Below, piece by piece: positions 8,416 through 17,934 of a stretch of 64,000 nucleotides of DNA. The stretch spans positions 310,001 to 374,000 of the forward strand of contig JAPFFF010000022.1 in assembly GCA_039105265.1 (NCBI GenBank), in the 5' to 3' direction. A program made the translations under genes and the position numbers. Within the stretch, counting starts at the first letter, position 1. Every line of letters starts with the position of its first letter. Source of the DNA: Tritrichomonas musculus (Eukaryota; Parabasalia; Tritrichomonadida; Tritrichomonadidae). Below the pieces are notes generated by a model. The model was not told the origin of the DNA. It was given only the letters and a program-made list of their open reading frames with translations, and made no database searches.

Positions 8416-8841
8416 TTAATAGATAATATTCTCTATTTTAACTTTATGTTGAGGACCATAAATGACTCTACCTTTATCTTTTTCATTCATGGCACCTTGA
8501 ATTGGTTCTTTTAATGGTTTCTTTAAATATGGTGGAAGGATAGGTGTTTTAGGTGCTCTATCATTTCTTAAGTATTGCCAATTATCTGTCATCTGTACTG
8601 GTGGTTCAATTGATGGTTTCGTTATATGTTGATTACTCTTTGGTGGTTTCACTGTTTCCTGCTGATGTATTTTTATTTTTTGTCTATTGATGTATGGATT
8701 AAATGTAACCGAATATGTATTATCATTGGTGAATACACCATAGTCCTCAAATTGGATGTCTTTCTCTATTCTTGTCCCTTCATTAAAACCCATGCCTTCA
8801 GCTCCAATAATTACACTATCTGGATTTCTGTATTTATTCAT
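8416..8841 (-). CDS. Unknown protein, element B
   Basis: 141 residues (MNKYRNPDSVIIGAEGMGF). Pro/Lys-rich in the second half (PPKSNQH, ILPPYLKKPLKEP), hydrophilic, with no signal peptide or membrane segment. It lies between the 150-residue conserved gene and the Cys-motif gene on the same strand with short gaps. No homologue is seen elsewhere in the window. Confidence 0.5.
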   Translation of the reverse strand: MNKYRNPDSVIIGAEGMGFNEGTRIEKDIQFEDYGVFTNDNTYSVTFNPYINRQKIKIHQQETVKPPKSNQHITKPSIEPPVQMTDNWQYLRNDRAPKTPILPPYLKKPLKEPIQGAMNEKDKGRVIYGPQHKVKIENIIY

Positions 8842-8871
8842 TTCCTTTCCAAAAAAATTTTTTAATTCCCT

Positions 8872-9324
8872 TTACTCTAGAACTAACTCCTGATGCTGAC
8901 CGATGAATAAGCTTGGGGATGTTAATTCATATTTCTCTCTCAGCTGACTAATTAATTCTTTCGTTTTGCTGGAAGCCAACTCAATGGAATAATTGTAGAA
9001 ATCATTTTCTTTATATTGTTGGGTTTCATTATTGCCATTAACAAAGAATTCATTCATCTTGTAATTCAATCTTCTTCTTGAATTTGTGCTGAGTATTACA
9101 TGTTCTATTTCATATTCCTTGATTTTGTCAGGATATATTCTCCATGTTGTTTTATCACTCTTGAGTGAAATATAAATGACCTTCGCTAAATAATTATTTC
9201 TTGATAGTTGGATAGGATATTTATCACAGAGGATGGCAAAATTGCATTCTTTGAAATCTTCTGGTTTATCAGCTAGGGAGATAATGTTGTTGATATAATC
9301 ATAGACTTTAAATTGCTCTTGCAT
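8872..9324 (-). CDS. Conserved KVYDYIN-type protein, element B
   Basis: 150 residues, homologous to 17476..17934 of element C: both start with KVYDYIN, then C(N/D)F(A/S)ILCD(K/R)YPI, AKV(I/L)YISLK, SN.RRR, EFFV(N/E)G and FN/YNYSI. A compact alpha/beta protein with no known motif. Its presence in lineages 1 and 2 next to different neighbours points to exchange of small cassettes. The start follows a TTTTTTTATCTTTACATAA stretch. Function unknown. Confidence 0.65.
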   Translation of the reverse strand: MQEQFKVYDYINNIISLADKPEDFKECNFAILCDKYPIQLSRNNYLAKVIYISLKSDKTTWRIYPDKIKEYEIEHVILSTNSRRRLNYKMNEFFVNGNNETQQYKENDFYNYSIELASSKTKELISQLREKYELTSPSLFIGQHQELVLE

Positions 9325-9369
9325 TTATGTAAAGATAAAAAAATGAAAAAAATAATAACTTGACAAAAT

Positions 9370-11040
9370 TTACTCTCTGGACGTAAGGTCATATGAACCC
9401 AATCTTACGAGTGGTGGCTGACCATTTTGTTGTACAAGAATAGATATTGAAGAATCAAATAAAACACATAATAATGGTGGTGTATCAACTTTATCAGCAA
9501 ATGTACCTGCACCTGTATTTTGAGTAATATTCATTTCAAAGTTAATTGGAGACAAAGATGTGAGCCCTTGCTGAAATGTATTATCAGTTTCAGTTGCTAA
9601 GCCAATAAAGAAGTTGGTTCTGTCATTCGAATAGAGGCCTGTGTTATCAAAATATTTATCATTATTAGTCAATGATGCTACTACTTCTTTGTTGAATCCT
9701 GATTGTGTTGAGTTCATATTCATTGCATTTTGGGCATATTCAATAAATTCCGGATAGAGTCCATCAGTACCAAATGGTTTTGCAGGAATATTTCCGAAGG
9801 CACCACAATTCAAAGTAAATGATTTAAACAATGGATTCTTGAAAACGGTGTGATGAGTATGCTTAAGAGGGAATAAACAAAATATTGAGTCAACAAAACG
9901 AGGAGTTAATGTTATTGTTGTTTTATCACTATCATTCTTTAAACTCTTGGTAGTTGTGTAGCAGGCAAGGGTTTGAGTAGGAAATGTTAATGGATTAGAT
10001 GGATTACTATAGCGTTGAACAAGCATATTATAAACATTATTTTCGATTCCAAAACATGGTATAATAGAGAGGCAATCTGTTACTTTATAATCACTGACAA
10101 GAAATGTTCTTTCACTACTTTGAATTGTTATTATTGTTCCTTTTGTTTCTACATCACTAGAATTTTCCTTATTAGTCCAGCATGTTATAGGTTCACCTAT
10201 CTGTACAAATTCTGTAGTGATTTTTTGGAAATTAATTTCTGTAGTGATTTTAGCAAATTCATTTGGATTGTTTCTTAAATTCATGTATGGTCCAACAGGA
10301 CAGCAAACCATTCCTGCACAAGAGAAATATAACCTTAATTCCAGTTTGCCAGCAAATGCAGGGAGATATTTAATATTAGATAATGGTAAGAATCTTTTGA
10401 TATCTATTTTTAATGGTATCTTTATTTTCTTTTCAGTTATGAATGTAGGAGTGTAAGTTCCATCTGCTTTTACAGTTAGTTCATGCCACTCAACTTCAAC
10501 GCCACATTTATTATTATTTCTTCCATTCCAAACATCTTTATGTCTTGCTTTCGAATAAACATCAGACCTCTTAATCAATTCATTATCGCAACAAGATGTT
10601 AAAAATGATTCTTCTATAGCAAAGTTTTGGGTGTATATTGATATACCATTACTAACTATTTCATATTTTTCAACGGCGTCCCTCGCATCTTTAAATCCAA
10701 ACCATACTTTATCAAAATATGTACCTTTAGTTTCGGTATCGGTAATAATACTGGTATCACTAAATGCTATATCATTTTTAATTTTTATTGTAGCTTCCAA
10801 TTCAGCTTTGATGAAACCATTATATAAATCAGCTGTGTTCTGAGATGTTGGACTAATAATGACACTAGTGAATGAACCACTTTGAATAGGGGGTGATGGT
10901 GAGTAAGATGTCTGTGGATTAATGGTATACTGTTTATTGGTATCACTTAACGCAATACAATTATCAACAACATCAAAGTATTGTGCTATTTGAGTTAATG
11001 CTTCTCCGCTTGTTCTAAAATTCTGTTCCGAATTTAACAT
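9370..11040 (-). CDS. Major capsid protein (double-jelly-roll type), element B
   Basis: 556 residues, beta-rich, no signal peptide or membrane segment, with conserved capsid-like blocks such as HHTVFKNPLFKSFTLNCG and NTGLYSNDRTNFFIGLATE. By length, position after the ATPase/PX block and family knowledge it is the Polinton MCP, forming pseudo-hexameric capsomers. The N-terminus matches the partial A copy at 1..277. It differs strongly from the C and E capsid proteins, supporting separate lineages. Confidence 0.75.
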   Translation of the reverse strand: MLNSEQNFRTSGEALTQIAQYFDVVDNCIALSDTNKQYTINPQTSYSPSPPIQSGSFTSVIISPTSQNTADLYNGFIKAELEATIKIKNDIAFSDTSIITDTETKGTYFDKVWFGFKDARDAVEKYEIVSNGISIYTQNFAIEESFLTSCCDNELIKRSDVYSKARHKDVWNGRNNNKCGVEVEWHELTVKADGTYTPTFITEKKIKIPLKIDIKRFLPLSNIKYLPAFAGKLELRLYFSCAGMVCCPVGPYMNLRNNPNEFAKITTEINFQKITTEFVQIGEPITCWTNKENSSDVETKGTIITIQSSERTFLVSDYKVTDCLSIIPCFGIENNVYNMLVQRYSNPSNPLTFPTQTLACYTTTKSLKNDSDKTTITLTPRFVDSIFCLFPLKHTHHTVFKNPLFKSFTLNCGAFGNIPAKPFGTDGLYPEFIEYAQNAMNMNSTQSGFNKEVVASLTNNDKYFDNTGLYSNDRTNFFIGLATETDNTFQQGLTSLSPINFEMNITQNTGAGTFADKVDTPPLLCVLFDSSISILVQQNGQPPLVRLGSYDLTSRE

Positions 11041-11063
11041 GTTCTTTTGAAAAAAATAAAAAT

Positions 11064-11699
11064 TTAATATATATCAGAGAAAATATTATTCCTTCTTCTT
11101 GATAATTGTTGACGAGGCGGCACTGGTTCTGGTTCTGGTTCTTCATCATCTGATTCTAGTTCATTGGGCTGCTGAATATATTGCGGCAGCTTCGCTGACT
11201 CTTGCTGAAGAGCAAGCGGCTTGCGATAGCAAGACTCAAGCTCTGCTTGCGGCTGAGTATATTGATTTCTTTTATATAGCTCCTTATTCATCACCTCTCT
11301 TATCATTTTCTTTTGCTCTTTCTTTTCTCTTTTCATTCTCATCTCTTGTCCTAATGCACGTAATTCAGATAGTATTTCAAAATTAATATCACTAATGGAG
11401 GAGCTAGCATCGCTTTGCAAACCATTAATTACTTGTTTCTTGACTGGCTTTTGCTTAATTATAGGTTGTGGCTCAGGCTCTTTAATGTCTTCCTCTTCTT
11501 TTAGCTCTGGTTGTGGTTCTATTTTATTGGGCTCTTCTTTCGATTCAACAGTTGACTTCGCTAAAGGTTCTGTTCTTCTTTTCACTATATACTTATTCTC
11601 TTTTTTGGTGGGAAGCACATCCCAGTCAGGGTCATCTCTACCATTTAACCAATTTTGTATCACTTGTAATCTTTTCGAACCTGTCAAATGCTTAGACAT
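11064..11699 (-). CDS. Conserved unknown protein upstream of capsid gene, element B
   Basis: 211 residues, the counterpart of 296..832 in A (HLTGSKRL, WLNGRDDPDW, VLPTKK at the start; RRNNIFSDIY at the end). The middle is Glu/Pro-rich with a charged helix. The Gln/Leu-rich stretch around residues 140-175 is encoded by a cluster of four small palindromes (11187-11249) not seen in the A copy, so part of the protein derives from inserted hairpin elements. Probable scaffold or minor virion role by position only. Confidence 0.7.
   Translation of the reverse strand: MSKHLTGSKRLQVIQNWLNGRDDPDWDVLPTKKENKYIVKRRTEPLAKSTVESKEEPNKIEPQPELKEEEDIKEPEPQPIIKQKPVKKQVINGLQSDASSSISDINFEILSELRALGQEMRMKREKKEQKKMIREVMNKELYKRNQYTQPQAELESCYRKPLALQQESAKLPQYIQQPNELESDDEEPEPEPVPPRQQLSRRRNNIFSDIY
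11187..11249 (+). repeat. Cluster of four small hairpins inside a gene
   Basis: CAGC-TTC-GCTG (11187-11197), CTTGCT-GAAG-AGCAAG (11201-11216), CTTGC-GATA-GCAAG (11220-11233) and CAAGC-TCT-GCTTG (11237-11249). They follow one another with 3-4 base spacers, keep the reading frame open and are richer in GC than the gene around them. Confidence 0.8.
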
Positions 11700-11753
11700 T
11701 TAATTATTAAAAAAAACAATTTATTGAGTTTTATTGAGTATTCTTGAGTTTTC

Positions 11754-12254
11754 CTAATGTTTTTTGGATTTTTCTTTTTTAGCTCCTTTCTTTTTTGTTT
11801 TTGTCTTTCTAACTCTATTCTCAAAGTCCATTTCATTTCTAAAGACAGTTGGTTTAATTTGATATGGGTCATATCTATAATTAATCTTATCAATAGCACT
11901 ATGTTTTAAAGGTAGAATGTTGCCATATGATGTTAATGTTTGTTGATTAACTGGCTGCTCTAACTGATTCTTCATCTTCTCCATATATGTTTTATATGTA
12001 TCTGTCTCTACCTTTTTCATTTCACTAGCTTCTTTCGCAGCTTTATCTTCATTATAATTTTGTCCAATTCCAGCTGCTGTATTTAATCCTTTACCAACTG
12101 CACCAGCAAAAGGGACTCCTACTGCTCCTAACATTTCAGCACCCTTCCCTAAGCCTGTTAATACATTTTGATGCTCGCCTAACCATTTTCCTGCTTGACC
12201 AACTCCTTCTTGTACTTTATTCCATCCATTGCTAATAAATTCTTTAAATCCCAT
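11754..12254 (-). CDS. Gly-rich PX-like virion protein with basic tail, element B
   Basis: 166 residues. A Gly/Ala-rich amphipathic region (WLGEHQNVLTGLGKGAEML, then VPFAGAVGKGL) is followed by a charged helix and a strongly basic tail (RKTKTKKKGAKKEKSKKH) suited to DNA binding. Same slot as 882..1337 in A. This resembles adenovirus core or entry proteins in layout only. Confidence 0.6.
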   Translation of the reverse strand: MGFKEFISNGWNKVQEGVGQAGKWLGEHQNVLTGLGKGAEMLGAVGVPFAGAVGKGLNTAAGIGQNYNEDKAAKEASEMKKVETDTYKTYMEKMKNQLEQPVNQQTLTSYGNILPLKHSAIDKINYRYDPYQIKPTVFRNEMDFENRVRKTKTKKKGAKKEKSKKH

Positions 12255-12310
12255 CTTAAATCTTTAATAAATAATAAAATTAAGCTTCAATAACATAGAA
12301 CAAGTAAGGT

Positions 12311-13186
12311 TTAGCTCTCAAAGTAATATTTATTTGCTGACAAATTCATAACAAACCTCTCGTGAGGGTCTTGATGGTTCAAATACTCTTGAACAGTCTT
12401 CTTGATATTCAGATTATTATTCGTTTGTTGAAGCAATGATGTAAAATCTTCCTCACTAAATCCACTATAGCACACTATATCTGTAGCTAATCTTTTAGCG
12501 TTCATGTGGACAAATCGAATGGTTTGAAATGCGAGGATGACTGTTAAATTATAATGTCTAGTCTTGGTTATTAATCTTAAGAATTCACTATTGGAATGTA
12601 TGACTAAATCTGAACCAGCGATATCATCAAGGATTAATAATGTATTATACGGATACTCATTTGTTTGGTATTTTTCTAATTTATGTGCTATATATATGAT
12701 TCGGTCATTAAGGTCTTGCAATGAATGCTTATTAATTATTCTTTCCATTTCTTCACTTGTTTCTTTCATTCTTGACATTACATGCTTTACCATCGCGTAA
12801 TATTTCATCTTTCTCTTCAAATGGCGCTTTAAATAATCCATCAATTGGTCTTCAGATAAATATACAATCGGTGTATTCACATTCTTGCATAATGTTTCCC
12901 CTGTTTTATCAAATTTCCCAGAAGTAGAGCAGTAAATAATTTTTTGGTAATATGGCTTTTGAAATAATCTCTCAGTAATCATTATATGTTTCCATATAAA
13001 ATATGATTTACCACTACCTGGTTTGCCTATAAGAAAATAAATTCCGTTCGTGCTGAATGGATAATCTTTAGATAGTGGTTTTATTAGCGCTCCTTCAATT
13101 TCTCGTTGATTCTTTCGTAATGTCTCTTTAATTAAGTCTTCTGTTTTTCTAATTATTTCCTTAGTTGTCAATTTCTTTCTTGACAT
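12311..13186 (-). CDS. Genome-packaging ATPase (FtsK/HerA, A32-like), element B
   Basis: 291 residues. Walker A is GKPGSGKS at residues 54-61, Walker B is LLILDD near 183, and VILAFQT is the sensor-type strand. Nearly collinear with 1356..2222 of A, with many identical stretches, so A and B are close relatives. It lies 10 bases after the integrase stop in the minus-strand block. Confidence 0.9.
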   Translation of the reverse strand: MSRKKLTTKEIIRKTEDLIKETLRKNQREIEGALIKPLSKDYPFSTNGIYFLIGKPGSGKSYFIWKHIMITERLFQKPYYQKIIYCSTSGKFDKTGETLCKNVNTPIVYLSEDQLMDYLKRHLKRKMKYYAMVKHVMSRMKETSEEMERIINKHSLQDLNDRIIYIAHKLEKYQTNEYPYNTLLILDDIAGSDLVIHSNSEFLRLITKTRHYNLTVILAFQTIRFVHMNAKRLATDIVCYSGFSEEDFTSLLQQTNNNLNIKKTVQEYLNHQDPHERFVMNLSANKYYFES

Positions 13187-13196
13187 TTATATGTGG

Positions 13197-14273
13197 TTAA
13201 ATCCATTTCCTGATATTTGATGGTATATTTTTTTGTTTGCTCCAGTAATCCATCTCAAGATTGGATAATTTAGTTGGTGCACCCTCTCGTAAATTTTTAG
13301 CTGGAATTACATCTTCTGTTCCCTCGCTATATTTAATTTTATATTTATTCTTAGCTGCATCATAAGAAAGAATTTTTTCCACAATACCTCTCTTGCCTCC
13401 CTTTAGTGTTTGCGCTATATTTTTATTTTGTGTTTTTATTAGTCTGTATCCTGGCAGCTTGTCAATTGATTCATCTTTGGACTTAACTATAAATTGGTTG
13501 CCAGCCTTGGAATCATCTATGTATGCTTCCTTGCTGACCCTATTTCTGCGCTTAGAAAATGGTTCCTTAGCTTGAATAATTCTAACTCTATCATTTGGTT
13601 TGAAGTCATAGGGATTATTTTGTGATTTGGTTTTTACATATTCTTTTTCATCTTTTTCTGTCATTTCATTTGGTATTTTATAGTCTAGTGACCTGTGGGG
13701 AGAATTGTTGTATGAATCTATTAAACCATTCATCTCTTGTTCTCCAATATATCTATTCTCACCTACCATATCTCTTATTGTTCTCATGAATCTATTTATA
13801 ATACCTAGAACATTATGGTTATTATCTTCTGTTGTATTGTATATTATATCATTTGATTTCATTAGCTGTAATACATCATTGGACAAATAAGCTGCATCTT
13901 GGTCTGATGTTATAGAATAGACATCTGGTTCTTCTTCAAAAAATTTGTTAAGAGCCTTTGCTACTTCTTTTGCACCCTTCCCCTTCATTGGATAGCTATA
14001 TGCTTTTCTCGTGTTAATATTAATTAGCATCAAATAATTTAATCCATCCTTGGTTTTGTCATTTATGAATGTGTCCATTTGGTATCCACCTGAATGCTTC
14101 GAATAGATGTTCATGAATTTTGCCTTTGGTACTTTAACATCATGAACCACTTTCTTTAAATAATTTAATGCTGCCTCCTCTGTGAATCCATAGCGTTTTG
14201 CAAGAGGGACAAATTTTGATGGTGTCCGCCACGGAAATTTCTTAAATAACTCATCTATTGTCTTGTAAGTCAT
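13197..14273 (-). CDS. rve-family integrase, element B
   Basis: 358 residues. The core blocks are YQMDTFIND, INTRKAYSYPMKGKGA, TSDQDAAYLS, GIINRFMRTIRD and YNNSPHRSLD, as in A. They are followed by a basic region (KEPFSKRRNRVSKEAY) and a chromo/SH3-like end (GGKRGIVEKILSYD). It inserts element DNA by strand transfer, by family knowledge. Ten bases separate it from the minor capsid gene. Confidence 0.9.
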   Translation of the reverse strand: MTYKTIDELFKKFPWRTPSKFVPLAKRYGFTEEAALNYLKKVVHDVKVPKAKFMNIYSKHSGGYQMDTFINDKTKDGLNYLMLININTRKAYSYPMKGKGAKEVAKALNKFFEEEPDVYSITSDQDAAYLSNDVLQLMKSNDIIYNTTEDNNHNVLGIINRFMRTIRDMVGENRYIGEQEMNGLIDSYNNSPHRSLDYKIPNEMTEKDEKEYVKTKSQNNPYDFKPNDRVRIIQAKEPFSKRRNRVSKEAYIDDSKAGNQFIVKSKDESIDKLPGYRLIKTQNKNIAQTLKGGKRGIVEKILSYDAAKNKYKIKYSEGTEDVIPAKNLREGAPTKLSNLEMDYWSKQKNIPSNIRKWI

Positions 14274-14283
14274 TTAAATTCAT

Positions 14284-15600
14284 TTAAATGTAAAGCATCT
14301 TCTTGTATGGCAAGAATATCATTTCAATTTTAAATGATTCGTTATTTGGAATCAGAATTGGGATGTTATTATGTCTACCAGAATAAAAATCAATCCAAAA
14401 TCTTTGGTCTGTTGAGTTCAGCTTAAAGTATTTGATAGGGTTGAAATATATCTGACTATTACCTAAATAATATTTATTTGATTGTTCTGCTATTGATGAA
14501 TATACAGCACAAGAATGCCTATCCCATACATTTTTGAATCTTAGTTCTCTCATCCACTTGCCTTCATACCTAATGATATTTCCATCTTTATCTATGACTG
14601 GTTTGCTTAAATCCATGAAATCCTCTGGATGGTTATTGAATGGCTCATAACCAATATTATAAACATCATCAAAATCAAATCGTCGATATGGCAATTTATT
14701 ATCTGGTGGTCTAACTCTAAAGCTAATTGATAGGTCCACATAATAGTTTTTATATTTACTGTCTTTGACTAGCTCACCATTAGTAGGTGAATAAAATATC
14801 TCATAGAACATATTGTCATCATAATTGTAGAAGCCATCTGTTTGAACATCCATTCGTCTTAATCCTTCTTTTTCTTCAATAAATATGGGTTTCAATTCAT
14901 TTAATTTCATTTCTTCTCTAATTCTTTCCATCTCTTTATCATTATCATTAATAGTTTTTCTATTTTTTTCGAAATCTTCTTTGGCTTTGTTGAGTTGTTT
15001 TTGTAGGTCAGCTTTAACTGTGTCATCATCTGTTTCGAAAATTTTTGCTATTAAGTTATCTATTTTTTTTTCTAATACATCATGTTCAGTTACCAAATTT
15101 GTTTGTTCTATGCTTAACTTTGTTTCTTGGTCATACAAATTGGAATTATGCTCTTTATTGATTTTATCAGCTATTTTATTGAATTCTTTAAACTTAGCTT
15201 CAATAGCTGCTCTCATATCATTCCACACTTCGCTTAAATCATTCTCTTGATTTAACCATGAATTTATACTAATAAATACCTCACTCTTTTTGTCTTCTTC
15301 AATAGCTTTGTATATTTGGTCATCTGTGAATTTTGGATTATCCTTTTGAATTGCATGATAATCATCTCGTCTATATTTTCTAACTCCAAGTGTGAATTCT
15401 ATCTTTCTTCTTCTTGCCAACATAAATATATTTCGGACACCAATAATAGATTCACCTCTATTTGATGTACACCATTCTTGTGGGAAATTAAAGTAGTATC
15501 TATTAAATTTGGAAGGGTCTTGTTGTCCATCTTCAAGAAAGTAGGCATATTCAATGGCAATCGGTGTTTGCTCTTCAGCTGGATTTAGCGTCGGGTACAT
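14284..15600 (-). CDS. Probable minor capsid protein with coiled-coil insert, element B
   Basis: 438 residues. The ends match the 333-residue A protein (EYAYFLEDGQQDPSKFNRYY; YFKLNSTDQRFWIDFYS). Between about residues 120 and 240 it has a long Lys/Glu-rich heptad-type helix (14880-15200) that A lacks, as expected for a trimeric stalk or spike. The upstream protease gene seen in A is not present here; element sequence stops about 160 bases upstream. Confidence 0.65.
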   Translation of the reverse strand: MYPTLNPAEEQTPIAIEYAYFLEDGQQDPSKFNRYYFNFPQEWCTSNRGESIIGVRNIFMLARRRKIEFTLGVRKYRRDDYHAIQKDNPKFTDDQIYKAIEEDKKSEVFISINSWLNQENDLSEVWNDMRAAIEAKFKEFNKIADKINKEHNSNLYDQETKLSIEQTNLVTEHDVLEKKIDNLIAKIFETDDDTVKADLQKQLNKAKEDFEKNRKTINDNDKEMERIREEMKLNELKPIFIEEKEGLRRMDVQTDGFYNYDDNMFYEIFYSPTNGELVKDSKYKNYYVDLSISFRVRPPDNKLPYRRFDFDDVYNIGYEPFNNHPEDFMDLSKPVIDKDGNIIRYEGKWMRELRFKNVWDRHSCAVYSSIAEQSNKYYLGNSQIYFNPIKYFKLNSTDQRFWIDFYSGRHNNIPILIPNNESFKIEMIFLPYKKMLYI

Positions 15601-15758
15601 TTCAATCGTGGTAAATCACTTCGTGCTTTAGAGCTTTCGCAAAAATATTTTTTTGTAGTCATTAATGACAAATGGCAGCGTTAGCTGACCCAAGCTTTGC
15701 TTGTGGAGGGATTTTTTACACGGGACGTTAAAAAATCACGCCATTTACATATACTACT
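15601..15758. repeat. Right edge of B: three hairpins and TATACTACT border
   Basis: No gene. CAGC-GTTA-GCTG (15676-15687), CAAGC-TTT-GCTTG (15691-15703) and a 9-bp stem GATTTTTTA/TAAAAAATC (15710-15718 with 15729-15737). The block ends with TATACTACT at 15750-15758, the same end motif as at 7686 and 15907. Confidence 0.65.
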
Positions 15759-15907
15759 TTTTGAACAGGAAACTTTTTGAATGTCTGGCTTTTTGAATAC
15801 GCGAACGATAGAACTTTTTGAATGTCTGGCTTTTTGAATGGGGTCCAGGGGCGGGAGCCCTTGGAGTAGTGGTAGGCTGTGCAAGGCATGGCCTACCGTA
15901 TACTACT
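15759..15907 (+). mobile_element. Partial MITE-like element (relative of 52376..52694)
   Basis: 15839-15907 matches the right end of the 319-bp MITE-like element in E, including GGGTCCAGGGGCG, GGAGTAG, the hairpin GGTAGGC/GCCTACC and the terminal GTATACTACT. The left part holds two copies of a ~28-bp repeat beginning AACTTTTTGAATGTC (about 15769 and 15809). Only one terminus is recognisable, so it is a remnant. It interrupts the end of the D gene to its right. Confidence 0.6.
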
Positions 15908-17072
15908 GTATCTACATCACTGTTTCTAACGAATTGGAGTTCAGGATGTGTATTCTCGAATAGGATTCGATCAGCCAATAACATCTGTTCTATTTCTAAC
16001 GCGGTTCGTCCATCATAAGACCATGTTGAGGTGGTATCTACACGACGTCTGCTATTGAATCTGATACGTTCTGGAGTCGTTATTGATTGTACATGATCAC
16101 GTCTTCTGATATAAACCACTTCACCAGTAGTTACACTCGTTATGAGTATGAGATCATTACCGATCTGATCAACATTGACATCAGATGAGTTCAACGCTAA
16201 CAACTCTTCATCAGTGAGATCCGATAATGATTCCAGATTATGATCACCAAATCCAGATCCGGCGTTAGTGGTTGTATCATGAGTTAATCTCGTTGTTGGT
16301 GTCTCATCATCTAAATCATCTAGTTCCATCTCATCAGTGTTTTCGACTGTGTTATCAACAATGGTGTTATCTCTATGTTCTCTCCATCTACGACGCAATT
16401 CACGAACTGAATCAGTAATAGTTTGTATCGATTGTTGAATAACTCTTACACCATCAATCATTTCCGGTACTCGATCTAATGTTAATCCACCAGCAATTAA
16501 TGTCGTGGTTGTAGTACCGATCTGAGTTAACGAGTTCATCGCGTTAAGTACCAAATCAGTAGCAGTTAACGATGATGTAGCTGCTGGAATCTCTGTCTGT
16601 GTTGGAATGAATCGTTTTAGTACTTGACCAGCAGCGCTAGTATCCATATCGAGGAGGAATTTACCACTAATCGGTTGTTTACCACCGGGGTAATCATCAT
16701 TCGGTCCACCCATTCCAGGGAATGTAAAGTCTTCAGTTCGATATGTGTTGATGTTCATGTTCTCACCTGTCATGGATAGAGTTGATAGATCTTTAACCAT
16801 ATTCACTGCACCTGAAAGTATTGTGATTATATCACTAGCAATCGCTAAACCTTTACGAATAGAATCAATGTACTTGTTATACGCAGCTTGTAATCGAAGT
16901 TGTTCTTGGATACCATTGATGATAGCACGTAATACTGAGTAGTCATATGCGAGTACGTCAACGGTACCACCAACTACGTTCAGATCTCTACGCATTGTCA
17001 TGATGTTATCAGCCCATATGATCTTAGATGAGTAGATGTTATTATCAGTGGTGATGGTAGTACATTCACGTG
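15908..17072 (-). mobile_element. Polinton-like element D (lineage 3), left part
   Basis: The shorter flank of D, separated from the rest (38075 on) by insertion of element C. It contains part of one long minus-strand gene. Codon choice and base composition (many GATC and CGA triplets) resemble the right D part rather than A, B, C or E. It is bounded on the left by the MITE remnant. Confidence 0.65.
15908..17072 (-). pseudogene. D spike/structural-type gene, distal part, interrupted by element C
   Basis: An open frame of about 390 codons. It begins with helical, hydrophobic segments (AIASDIITILSGAVNMVKDL), continues with Thr/Ser-rich and amphipathic repeats, and includes a strongly acidic Thr-rich segment near the middle. 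No known domain is recognised. The part at 38081..39116 lies on the other side of element C on the same strand; both belong to one interrupted D gene. A structural or membrane-interacting role is only a guess. Confidence 0.5.
17067..17072. repeat. 6-bp target site duplication CACGTG (left copy)
   Basis: CACGTG occurs directly outside both ends of element C (17067-17072 and 38075-38080). Polinton integrases are known to make 6-bp duplications, and this pair fixes the exact ends of the insertion. Confidence 0.9.
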
Positions 17073-17439
17073 AGAGAGATAGGGTGGGCTTGTGGGCAGG
17101 GGATAAAAAATGACCCCCTTGTCATAGGGTTTACAGACCCCAAACCTCAGCGCCATGACTCAAAAAATTGCCACTTTTTCAAAATTAGCCCCTCATTTCA
17201 TTCAAAAATCGGGTAGACACTTTTGAATCGTCATCTTTGAATCTTCATCTTTGAACTTGTTTAGTAGTATATATCAGTCGGTTTCCGTCAGGCTAAAGCC
17301 CACCGTCAACACGACTAATGAACAAAAATAATATGAACTCATTTAATGATTACCATCAATTGATGTTTCATTTATTAGACAATTCATTTAATTCATTCTC
17401 AAGCTGATGAACTTTATTTTTGAGGCTGTTGATGTCTTC
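17073..17439 (+). repeat. Left terminal inverted repeat of element C
   Basis: 367 bp, no difference seen against the inverted copy 37708-38074. The outer 190 bp (AGAGAGATAGGGTGGG to AACTTGTTT) are followed by AGTAGTATATATCAGTCGG at 17263, an inner motif shared with the ends of A and B and with the MITE termini. It contains the small palindromes CGG-TTT-CCG and GGCT-AA-AGCC. The innermost ~70 bp are a copy of the end of the coding region at 37552..37779. Confidence 0.93.
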
Positions 17440-17475
17440 AATGACGTTTTTATTTTTTAATTTCATGATAAAGAC

Positions 17476-17934
17476 ATGACAACACCAAAGGTTTATGATT
17501 ACATCAATTCACTTATTGATATGTTGGATGAATCAGAGAAGTTCAAACAATGTGATTTCTCAATTCTGTGTGATAGATATCCAATACCTTGTGGAAAGGC
17601 TGCATATAAAGCTAAAGTGTTGTACATATCATTGAAGAACAAAGAGAATGAATTCAAACGATTCTATCACGACAAGATAGTCGACCTCGGGCTCGAATAT
17701 ATAACACTTACATCAAATGTTAGAAGAAGGATATAAACAACGTCAATTGAGTTCTTCGTTGAAGGTTCAAGTGAAGAACAATCATTTAAAGAATATAAGT
17801 ATTATAATTACAGTATCAGAAAGGCAACAGATAAGAAAACAAAGGAATTGATTGAACAAATGAGACAAAAATATAATATCAATACACCACAGCTGTTTGT
17901 TGGTGTTCAACAACAAATTGTATTAGATGAATGA
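17476..17934 (+). pseudogene. Conserved KVYDYIN-type protein, element C (broken)
   Basis: Homologue of the 150-residue B protein at 8872..9324, sharing KVYDYIN, CDFSILCDRYPI, KVLYISLK, TSNVRRR and the ending with QLFVGVQQQ and IVLDE. It looks broken, with about one break. The start at ATG 17476 matches the B start. Its end overlaps the end of the convergent ATPase gene by 12 bases, typical of the compact layout. Confidence 0.65.

Larger units (their letters stand above)
7687..15758 (-). mobile_element. Polinton/Maverick element B (lineage 1), incomplete
   Basis: Minus-oriented, with the same core order as A: minor capsid protein, integrase, ATPase, PX-like protein, conserved unknown and MCP. 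Four more small genes follow downstream of MCP. The protease and polymerase side is absent, and the right border is a TATACTACT motif at 15750-15758 reached within 160 bases of the minor capsid start. One small gene looks broken; otherwise the retained genes read through. Both boundaries are inferred from motifs. Confidence 0.75.
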
